Positions 1 through 5,066 of a stretch of 8,755 nt of DNA are shown here, in pieces. A model generated the notes under the pieces. It searched no databases and was not told the origin of the DNA. It saw only the letters and a program-made list of their open reading frames with translations. The stretch lies in NCBI GenBank assembly GCA_017881285.1, contig JADGRD010000111.1:1-8755 (forward strand), written 5' to 3'. Position numbers and translations under genes: made by a program. This stretch comes from Pseudomonadota bacterium. GTDB lineage: Bacteria; Myxococcota_A; Polyangia; Fen-1088. Position 1 is the first letter of the stretch, and each line of letters opens with the position of its first letter.

Positions 1-36
1 CAGAGCGGAAGATCCTGCGCCGAGCGAAGGGAAGTC

Positions 37-1017
37 ATGCCTAGTGCAATCGTAGAAGAGAAGATTGGCCCGTATCGCCCCAAGGTCATCGAACGACTTT
101 CCTCGGCGGGCGAGATGTTCGCGGCCCGCCAAGAAATGGGCGGCCCAACGCCGGGCAACATCCCGCCCTGGCCCGGCTCCAGCGACGGCGATTTCCATGG
201 CAGTCTGTGCGCCATCTGGGTGTGGTCGCGCGCGCAGCAATTGCTCGGGGACGACCGTTTCTCGCTCAACATCGCCTCGGCCTGGAACTTCGTCGAGAAA
301 TCGTGGAGCGAATTCATTCCGCGCACGCTCGGCGCCCACGCCAGTGACGAGGCGGCCTACGACTGCGCGATGGTCCTGCGCGCCTGGCTGGCGGGCGGCG
401 GGCATGCCGTCGACGATGAGAGCACGCGCCGCGAGCGGGTGGCCCAGGCCGCGCGCCTGTTGGGCGCCTACATGACCGATCTGGAAGACATGAGCGGGCG
501 CGAGTTCAAGGATCCCGGGTTCCTGGCCTGGACGCTCGGCGAGTACGCCCGTGCCACCAACGACCGCGGCCTCGGTGCCACGGCACGCCGGTTCGTCGAT
601 GCGTCCTTCGGCATGAAGAGCCCACCGCCCTTTGCCTCGGAGATGGTGGCGCGGGACGGTCTGTTCGATTTCTCGTGCACCACCGCCACGCGCGTGCTGG
701 CCGTCATCGGCGCGGAGGGTCCGATTCCCTTCGTGGGGGCCTGGCTGCGCGAACGGGTGGCGCCGGCGGTGCCGCAATCCTTCGTGTCACGGCCAATGGA
801 CGAGAATACCTGGAATGCTTGCGCGGCCGCGACCCTGGGCTATGCCTTCTCGATCTCGACCGACCCAACGTTCTTCGATGCGTACAAGCTGCTCATGGAT
901 GAGCTCGACCTGCGTGCCGAGTTGGGGGTGCTGGGGCGCATGACCGGCTTGTCGGCCGAGACCGCGGCGACCTTTTACTACGCGATGGCCACGGCCTCGA
1001 TCCTGGGGAAGATCTGA
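37..1017 (+). CDS. Conserved hypothetical protein, probably all-alpha (helical-hairpin) soluble protein
   Basis: I do not recognise this 326-residue protein. It has no signal peptide or clear membrane segment. The sequence reads as successive amphipathic helices rich in Ala, Leu, Trp and aromatic residues (about residues 60-80, 105-120, 160-190, 215-230, 265-295 and 300-326). Loops are Gly/Pro-rich, for example GPTPGNIPPWPGSSDGDF near 36-53. Repeated helix pairs of this type resemble alpha/alpha-toroid folds (six-hairpin glycosidases, terpene-cyclase-like proteins), but no catalytic motif could be assigned, so no function is proposed. The ATG at 37 has a purine-rich AAGGGAAG at 27-34 as a possible ribosome site. 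The stop lies 3 nt before the uracil-DNA glycosylase start, so the two are probably co-transcribed and translationally coupled. Codon use matches its neighbours. Confidence 0.8.
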   Translation: MPSAIVEEKIGPYRPKVIERLSSAGEMFAARQEMGGPTPGNIPPWPGSSDGDFHGSLCAIWVWSRAQQLLGDDRFSLNIASAWNFVEKSWSEFIPRTLGAHASDEAAYDCAMVLRAWLAGGGHAVDDESTRRERVAQAARLLGAYMTDLEDMSGREFKDPGFLAWTLGEYARATNDRGLGATARRFVDASFGMKSPPPFASEMVARDGLFDFSCTTATRVLAVIGAEGPIPFVGAWLRERVAPAVPQSFVSRPMDENTWNACAAATLGYAFSISTDPTFFDAYKLLMDELDLRAELGVLGRMTGLSAETAATFYYAMATASILGKI

Positions 1018-1020
1018 TCG

Positions 1021-1791
1021 TTGTCCGACCCGCGCCAGGAACTGCGAGACCTGACCGCCGCGTTTCGCGCGCATCTGGAGGCGCGTGGGCGCTGCGGAGC
1101 CCTGGGCGTGTCGCTGCGGCCATCGCCGGCCGCGCCGCCGCCACCACGGTCCGAGGAACCGGACGAATCCTTGAGCCCGTACCCCACGCCGCCGCCGGTG
1201 CTCTACGACGAGGGACAGGTCATGCATAGCGGTCGTGGGCTGACGGCCTTGCGCGCGGAGATCGGCGACTGCCAGCGCTGCAAGTTGGCCAAGGGACGGA
1301 CGCACATCGTGTTCGGAACGGGCAATCCCGAGGCCAACCTCATGTTCGTGGGCGAGGCGCCCGGGGCCGACGAAGACGCACAGGGCGAGCCGTTCGTGGG
1401 CGCCGCGGGACAACTCCTGACCAAGATGATCCAGGCCATGGGCTACCAGCGCCAGGACGTCTACATCTGCAACATCCTCAAGTGCCGGCCGCCGCAGAAC
1501 CGTAACCCCGAGCCTGACGAGATCGCGGCGTGCGAGCAGTTCCTGCGCAAGCAGATCGCCATCGTCCAGCCGCGCGTGATCGTGGCGTTGGGCAAATTCG
1601 CGGCGCACTTCCTGTGCGGTGAGACCACGCCGATTACGCGCCTGCGCGGCAACCTGCGCACTTACCACGAGATCCCGGTCATGCCGACCTACCACCCGGC
1701 CTTCCTTCTGCGCGACGCGAGCCGCAAGGGCGAGGCTTGGGCTGACCTCAAGCAGGTCATGGCACTGCTGAACAACATGGGGCTGAGGTGA
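1021..1791 (+). CDS. Type-4 (Fe-S) uracil-DNA glycosylase
   Basis: This enzyme removes uracil from DNA as the first step of base excision repair. The 256-residue product shows the family-4 signature. Four cysteines for a [4Fe-4S] cluster are present, with C84 and C87 (CQRC), C155 (LKCRPP) and C171 (AACEQF); their spacing (3, 68, 16) matches characterised thermophilic family-4 enzymes. The active-site loop GEAPGADED is at 111-119, the uracil-binding segment NILKCRPPQNR at 151-161, and the DNA-intercalation/catalytic motif YHPAFLLR at 224-231. About 80 residues precede the catalytic core, Pro-rich at 34-60, longer than the minimal family and of unknown role. The start is TTG at 1021, with GGGGAAG at 1005-1011 nine bases upstream and overlapping the end of the preceding gene. 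The family is confident; substrate preference cannot be read from sequence. Confidence 0.95.
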   Translation: MSDPRQELRDLTAAFRAHLEARGRCGALGVSLRPSPAAPPPPRSEEPDESLSPYPTPPPVLYDEGQVMHSGRGLTALRAEIGDCQRCKLAKGRTHIVFGTGNPEANLMFVGEAPGADEDAQGEPFVGAAGQLLTKMIQAMGYQRQDVYICNILKCRPPQNRNPEPDEIAACEQFLRKQIAIVQPRVIVALGKFAAHFLCGETTPITRLRGNLRTYHEIPVMPTYHPAFLLRDASRKGEAWADLKQVMALLNNMGLR

Positions 1792-1801
1792 GGATCGCAC
1801 G

Positions 1802-1828
1802 GCCCCGACCTTCAACTCAGATCGGGGC
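1802..1828 (+). terminator. Candidate transcription terminator hairpin after the uracil-DNA glycosylase gene
   Basis: GCCCCGA (1802-1808) pairs perfectly with TCGGGGC (1822-1828) across a 13-nt loop, starting 11 bases after the stop codon. The downstream sequence (TCTCACTCATT) is only mildly T-rich, so this is a weak intrinsic terminator at best. Its position between two transcription units and just ahead of a good -35 box supports the reading. Confidence 0.45.
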
Positions 1829-1837
1829 TCTCACTCA

Positions 1838-1866
1838 TTGACACTCGGGATCGGCAACGTTAACTT
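1838..1866 (+). promoter_or_regulatory. Sigma70-like promoter for the bactofilin cluster
   Basis: TTGACA at 1838-1843 is a perfect -35 hexamer. Seventeen bases later TAACTT (1861-1866) is a partial -10 match (TA...T). Transcription would begin near 1873, about 24 nt before the ATG at 1897, leaving room for AGGAGG at 1886-1891. The -35 box is convincing; the -10 box is only moderate. Confidence 0.5.
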
Positions 1867-1896
1867 GCGCCCTGCGCCTGTGCAGAGGAGGATCTG

Positions 1897-2253
1897 ATGG
1901 CGAGCGAAGACACTTGTTTCATCGGTAGCAAGACCACCATTCGGGGCCAGGTTTCGGGGAAGCAGGATCTCGTGGTTGAGGGCCGCATCGAAGGCCATAT
2001 CGGCCTGGAAAGCCACCTCACGGTGGAGGAAGGCGGCAGCGTGGAGGCCGACGTCGAAGCCGCGGTCGCGACCCTGCGGGGCGAAGTCCGCGGCCCGGTC
2101 ACGGCGCTGCGCTCGGTGACAGTCGAGGCGTCGGCCCGCGTGGCAGGCAAGCTCAAGGCGCCCGCCATCGCCATCGAGGACGGAGCGCGGTTTTCGGGTG
2201 AAATCGAGATGGATGTCGAGTTGCCGGCGGGCGTGACGCCTGGGAACACCTAG
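1897..2253 (+). CDS. Bactofilin (first of three), short core-only form
   Basis: Bactofilins are nucleotide-independent cytoskeletal proteins that polymerise through a right-handed beta-helix core and organise cell shape, wall synthesis, motility or chromosome-segregation proteins. This 118-residue product is almost entirely core. Short beta-strand repeats with recurring Gly turns and V-x-V strands run from about 8 to 108, including TTIRGQVSG, DLVVEGRIEGHI, SVEADVEA, VTVEASARVAGKLKAP and ARFSGEIEMDV, which is the typical rung pattern. The N- and C-terminal tails are only about 7 and 10 residues, so it has little room for a partner-binding tail. The ATG start is well supported by AGGAGG five bases upstream. 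It opens a tandem of three paralogues. It may copolymerise with them, which is an inference. Confidence 0.93.
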   Translation: MASEDTCFIGSKTTIRGQVSGKQDLVVEGRIEGHIGLESHLTVEEGGSVEADVEAAVATLRGEVRGPVTALRSVTVEASARVAGKLKAPAIAIEDGARFSGEIEMDVELPAGVTPGNT

Positions 2254-2310
2254 CCACCGGCCGCGTGTGTGCAGGCGGGCTTTGCCCGAGGGCACTTACC
2301 GCGGGAGATC

Positions 2311-2344
2311 GAAAGAACCCTCCCAGGTTTCTTTCTCAGAAAGA
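2311..2344 (+). promoter_or_regulatory. Two mutually exclusive hairpins in the leader of the second bactofilin gene
   Basis: GAAAGAACC (2311-2319) can pair with GGTTTCTTTC (2326-2335), giving nine pairs, one bulged T and a 6-nt loop. The segment TCTTTC (2330-2335) can instead pair with GAAAGA (2339-2344) across a 3-nt loop. The second hairpin ends at the purine-rich GACGGAA (2343-2349) that would serve as the ribosome site of the ATG at 2356. The pairing is visible in the sequence; a regulatory role is inference. Confidence 0.3.
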
Positions 2345-2355
2345 CGGAACTCATC

Positions 2356-2697
2356 ATGGCAAAGGAAAAGGAAACGAAACCCATGGCGAACACGGTCATT
2401 GGCAGCAGCATCGTCGTCGACGGCGAGATCACCGGCGAGGAACCGCTCACCATCCTTGGCACGGTCAAGGGCAAGATCGCGACGGCCGGCAGCGTGGTCG
2501 TCGAAGCCGGCGCCACGGTCGAGGCCGACGTGGAAGGGCAGACCGTGACCGTGAGCGGCAAGCTCACCGGCAACGTGACCGCGAGCGAGAAGCTGGAACT
2601 GCGCCCCGAGTCCAAGATGGTCGGGAACGCCAAGGCCCCGCGCATCGTGTTTGCCGATGGCGCCACGTTCAAGGGCAACGTGGACATGGACGTGTAG
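2356..2697 (+). CDS. Bactofilin (second of three), short core-only form
   Basis: This 113-residue bactofilin has the beta-helix core at about residues 12-110, with rung motifs SSIVVDGEITGEEPLTILG, KGKIATAGSVVVEAGATVE, QTVTVSGKLTGNV and ATFKGNVDMDV. A short Lys/Glu-rich N-terminus (MAKEKETKP) precedes the core. The frame stays open upstream to 2269, but those extra 29 residues look like translated leader and are not bactofilin-like. The ATG at 2356 was chosen with GACGGAA 6 bases upstream. The ATG at 2383, with AAGGAAA eight bases upstream, is an alternative that would remove nine residues. It lies 102 nt after the first bactofilin and 3 nt before the third, so it is probably translationally coupled to the third. 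The stretch encoding EADVE is nearly identical at DNA level to the first gene, consistent with duplication. Confidence 0.93.
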   Translation: MAKEKETKPMANTVIGSSIVVDGEITGEEPLTILGTVKGKIATAGSVVVEAGATVEADVEGQTVTVSGKLTGNVTASEKLELRPESKMVGNAKAPRIVFADGATFKGNVDMDV

Positions 2698-2700
2698 GCC

Positions 2701-3303
2701 ATGGCTGACATACAAACGGTAATCGGCGTCGAGACCCGCGTCTCGGGTGAGATTCGCGGCGGCGAGGATCTGGTGGTCAAGGGCCGGGTAGACGGCAAGA
2801 TCCAGCTCACGCACGCCCTGACCGTCGACAAGGGCGCCATCGTGCAAGCCGATGTCGACGTGAAGAACCTGGTCGTTTCCGGCACCTTGGTGGGCAACAT
2901 CGTCGCCTCGGAGAGCGTGCGCCTGCATGCCAGCGCGCGCGTGGTCGGAGATCTGGCCTCGCCACGCGTGATGATGGAATCCGGCGCGGCCTATCGCGGC
3001 CGCGTCGACATGGGCGACATCGAGGCCGCCCGCGCCGCGGTCGCCTCGCGAGCGGTGGCCCGCCCCGCAGCTAGTTCCTTGGCATCGGCCAGGGAGAGAC
3101 CCGCGCCGCCGCGCGTGGGTGCGCCGCCCAGGACGGCGGTCCTGGCGGGGAAGGCCGCGCCGAGGTTCGTTGCCCCGACGGCAGGGGAAAGGCCAGTCGT
3201 GGCCTCGGTGTCACCCTCCGCTCCACCCGCGTTTCCGCGCGTGGCTGGTGCGGTCGGTGGCATGGCGCCGGCTTGGGCGAAGAAGAAGGTTCGGAGACGC
3301 TGA
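2701..3303 (+). CDS. Bactofilin (third of three) with long Ala/Pro-rich basic C-terminal tail
   Basis: This 200-residue protein has two parts. Residues 1-103 form the bactofilin beta-helix core (TVIGVETRVSGEIRGGEDL, VVKGRVDGKI, NLVVSGTLVGNI, AAYRGRVDMGD). Residues 104-193 are a low-complexity, probably disordered tail rich in Ala, Pro, Arg and Val, and the protein ends in a basic cluster KKKVRRR (194-200). In Myxococcus xanthus, the bactofilins BacN, BacO and BacP scaffold the ParA-associated factor PadC and ParABS positioning; the tailed member here is the natural candidate for recruiting a partner, or for membrane or DNA contact. That role is inferred, because no parA, parB or padC gene is in the window. 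The ATG at 2701 follows the previous stop by 3 nt and has no good ribosome site, so translation is probably coupled. Confidence 0.92.
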   Translation: MADIQTVIGVETRVSGEIRGGEDLVVKGRVDGKIQLTHALTVDKGAIVQADVDVKNLVVSGTLVGNIVASESVRLHASARVVGDLASPRVMMESGAAYRGRVDMGDIEAARAAVASRAVARPAASSLASARERPAPPRVGAPPRTAVLAGKAAPRFVAPTAGERPVVASVSPSAPPAFPRVAGAVGGMAPAWAKKKVRRR

Positions 3304-3310
3304 GCTGGCT

Positions 3311-3322
3311 TGTCGGCCGACA
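3311..3322. promoter_or_regulatory. Perfect 12-bp palindrome after the third bactofilin gene
   Basis: TGTCGGCCGACA reads identically on both strands and starts 7 nt after the bactofilin stop codon. It could be a dimeric-regulator site or part of a weak 3' hairpin. Its core TCGGCCGA recurs in the stem of the large hairpin downstream. In GC-rich DNA a 12-bp palindrome can arise by chance, so the assignment is weak. Confidence 0.25.
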
Positions 3323-3354
3323 CTCGAAGGAGAACCTAAGGAGCCGCGAAAAGC

Positions 3355-3483
3355 TAACTCGTGCAAAGAGCGCGGCCGAGGCGCCCGGATGGCAAGGAGC
3401 GAGGAGCGAGCATGCCCGTCGGTATGTGAGCGACGAGCGACGCAGCCAGCCGGGATGGATCGGCCGCGCACCTGCTAGAGTTA
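3355..3483 (+). ncRNA. Candidate structured RNA or hairpin element with four tandem G-A steps
   Basis: The segment folds into one long hairpin. TAACTC (3355-3360) pairs with GAGTTA (3478-3483), and GCGCGGCCGA (3370-3379) pairs perfectly with TCGGCCGCGC (3460-3469). GTGC (3361-3364) with GCAC (3468-3471) is an alternative extension. After a 4x5 internal loop, CCCGGATGGC (3384-3393) pairs with GCCAGCCGGG (3445-3454), with one A-G mismatch. Every base of 3396-3409 then faces 3428-3441 as a G-C pair or as part of a tandem G-A/A-G step: four GA steps and six G-C pairs. The tip is GCATGCC (3410-3416) against GGTATGT (3421-3427), with two G-U pairs and loop CGTC. The reverse strand would give C-T mismatches instead, so the + strand is the folded one. 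It may be a transposon-related RNA (HEARO/omega-like), a REP-like element or a purF leader; I cannot tell which. Confidence 0.5.
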
Positions 3484-3576
3484 TCTTTGAGCGGCGACTT
3501 AGTCAACGGAACTGAATGGATTGCAGTTCGTGCTGGGCGTGCATCTCGCGATAGTTGTGGTACGGTTCGCACGCGT

Positions 3577-4974
3577 ATGTGCGGAGTGATCGGAATCTTC
3601 GGCCACCCGGAGGCGTCAAATCTCGCCTACCTGGGCCTGCACGCCCTGCAACATCGCGGGCAGGAGTCGGCGGGCATCGTGTCAAGCGATGGTCAGCAAC
3701 TGCGCTGGGTGCGCGAGATGGGGCATGTCGGTGAGATCTTCACCGAGGAGCGCCTGCGGCAATTGCCCGGCTCGGCCGCCATCGGCCATGTGCGCTATTC
3801 GACCACGGGCGACTCGGTGTCCAAGAATGCGCAGCCTCTCGCCGTCAACTACGCCCACGGCTCGATTGCCATCGCGCACAATGGGAACCTGGTCGACGCC
3901 GCGGATGTGCGCGCGCGCTTGGAGAACGAGGGCTCGATCTTCCAGAGCACGAGCGACACCGAGATCATCCTCCACCTGATTGCCCATTCGCGCGAAGGGG
4001 ACTTGCCCTCGCGCATCGCCGACGCCCTGCGCTCCGTGCACGGCGCCTACTCGCTGGTCTTCCTGTCCGAAACCTCCCTGATCGTCGTGCGCGATGCGCT
4101 GGGCATCCGGCCATTGTCGCTCGGCCGTCACAAGAAGAGCGGTTGGGTGGTGGCGTCCGAGACCTGCGCCTTCGAGCTCATCGAGGCGGAGTACATCCGC
4201 GACATCGAACCCGGCGAGATGTTGGTCATTGATTCCGACGGGGCGCGCAGCCTGCGACCCTTCATGCCCGAGGAGCCGCGCCGCTGCGTCTTCGAGTGGA
4301 TCTATTTCGCGAGGCCCGATTCCAACATCGCTGGCCAGTCGGTCTACGCTGCGCGCGAGAACATGGGTCGCCGTCTCGCCCTCGAGCACCCGGTCCCCGC
4401 CGACATCGTCATTCCGGTTCCCGACTCGGGCACCGCCGCCGCCATCGGCTACGCACGCGAGAGCGGCATTCCCTTCGACCAGGGGCTCATTCGCTCGCAC
4501 TACATCGGGCGCACCTTCATCGAACCGACGGAATCGATTCGCCACTTCGGTGTGAAGCTCAAGCTGTCGCCGGTGCGTGACGTGCTGGCGGGCAAGCGCG
4601 TGATCGTGGTCGACGATTCCATCGTGCGGGGAACCACTTCGGGCAAGATCATCGGCATGATTCGCTCGGCTGGCGCGCGCGAGGTCCACCTGCGCATCAG
4701 CTCGCCGCCCACCATCGGCCCGTGTCACTACGGTATCGACACCCCGGATCGGAACAAGCTCATCGCCAGCTCACACACCGTCGATGAAGTGCGCCGCTTC
4801 GTGGGCGCGGACAGCCTCGGCTATCTCTCTCTCGAGGGGCTGCACCAGTCGTTGTCGAGCGTGCTGACCCAGCACGAGCATCGTGGCCTGTGCGACGGCT
4901 GCTTCTCCAACGACTATCCCATCCCCTTGCCGGCCCCCGCACGCACGCGCCAGTTGCGGCTGATATCTGTCTGA
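3577..4974 (+). CDS. purF: Amidophosphoribosyltransferase, Fe-S type
   Basis: PurF converts PRPP and glutamine to 5-phosphoribosylamine, the first committed step of purine synthesis, in the cytoplasm. The 465-residue product begins MCGVIGI; Met removal exposes the N-terminal nucleophile Cys of the glutaminase domain (about 2-230, with HRGQES at 26-31, HVRYSTTG at 71-78 and HNGNL at 101-105). The phosphoribosyltransferase domain carries the PRPP motif VIVVDDSIVRGTT at 342-354. All four cluster cysteines are present: C237, C383 and the CDGC pair C439/C442, so this is the Bacillus-like [4Fe-4S] form rather than the E. coli type. The frame is open upstream to a TTG at 3487, which would give a 31-residue leader; no other start lies between, and the ATG has no clear ribosome site. 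A weak GATAGT -10-like box is at 3550-3555. It probably forms its own unit. Confidence 0.97.
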   Translation: MCGVIGIFGHPEASNLAYLGLHALQHRGQESAGIVSSDGQQLRWVREMGHVGEIFTEERLRQLPGSAAIGHVRYSTTGDSVSKNAQPLAVNYAHGSIAIAHNGNLVDAADVRARLENEGSIFQSTSDTEIILHLIAHSREGDLPSRIADALRSVHGAYSLVFLSETSLIVVRDALGIRPLSLGRHKKSGWVVASETCAFELIEAEYIRDIEPGEMLVIDSDGARSLRPFMPEEPRRCVFEWIYFARPDSNIAGQSVYAARENMGRRLALEHPVPADIVIPVPDSGTAAAIGYARESGIPFDQGLIRSHYIGRTFIEPTESIRHFGVKLKLSPVRDVLAGKRVIVVDDSIVRGTTSGKIIGMIRSAGAREVHLRISSPPTIGPCHYGIDTPDRNKLIASSHTVDEVRRFVGADSLGYLSLEGLHQSLSSVLTQHEHRGLCDGCFSNDYPIPLPAPARTRQLRLISV

Positions 4975-4976
4975 CA

Positions 4977-4999
4977 TGGAAACCCTGGGCGGGTTTCCA
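4977..4999 (+). terminator. Transcription terminator-like hairpin after purF
   Basis: TGGAAACCC (4977-4985) and GGGTTTCCA (4991-4999) form a perfect 9-bp stem with a 5-nt loop, starting 2 nt after the purF stop. Only a short pyrimidine run (GTCTTCCC) follows, so termination may be inefficient or need Rho. Position and perfect pairing make it the best terminator candidate in the window. Confidence 0.6.
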
Positions 5000-5012
5000 C
5001 GTCTTCCCGCGA

Positions 5013-5045
5013 TGGTTCGCGACCGGCAAAGCCCGCCGCGAACCA
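5013..5045 (+). repeat. Second perfect 9-bp inverted repeat between purF and the transporter gene
   Basis: TGGTTCGCG (5013-5021) pairs perfectly with CGCGAACCA (5037-5045) over a 15-nt loop that contains a small GGC/GCC inner pairing. An overlapping shorter hairpin, CGCGA/TCGCG (5008-5012 with 5017-5021), competes for the left arm. It ends 21 nt before the transporter ATG. It may be a leader hairpin or a second terminator element. Confidence 0.4.
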
Positions 5046-5066
5046 CGCGATCCTGCCCGCGTCGCG

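Noticed and set aside
787..1815. A 342-codon - strand frame over the helical protein and the uracil-DNA glycosylase
   Set aside because: It crosses two + strand genes, one with unmistakable family motifs, and encodes no recognisable domain.
2276..2288. Short hairpin CGGGC-TTT-GCCCG as a terminator after the first bactofilin
   Set aside because: The stem is only five pairs with no T-run, and the tandem paralogues look like a single unit.
2269..2355. Upstream extension of the second bactofilin frame by 29 residues
   Set aside because: The extra residues do not look like bactofilin sequence and coincide with hairpin-forming leader DNA. ATG 2356 has a better-placed purine-rich site.
3361..3480. 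A tRNA gene or CRISPR-like repeat in the GAGCGA-rich region
   Set aside because: No cloverleaf arms or T-loop consensus can be drawn, and the short repeats are symmetric about one hairpin rather than separated by unique spacers.
3119..3515. Small + strand open frames (119 and 80 codons) through the end of the third bactofilin and the following gap
   Set aside because: They lie partly in another frame of the bactofilin tail, and the rest translates the structured hairpin; there is no ribosome site and no recognisable motif.
3682..4728. A 348-codon open frame on the - strand inside purF
   Set aside because: It lies wholly within the confidently identified purF and has low-complexity Arg/Gly/Asp composition typical of antisense shadow frames.
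4890..5066. Upstream extension of the transporter frame into purF
   Set aside because: It overlaps the conserved CDGC end of purF and the two inverted repeats, and the product is Arg/Pro-rich rather than membrane-like.
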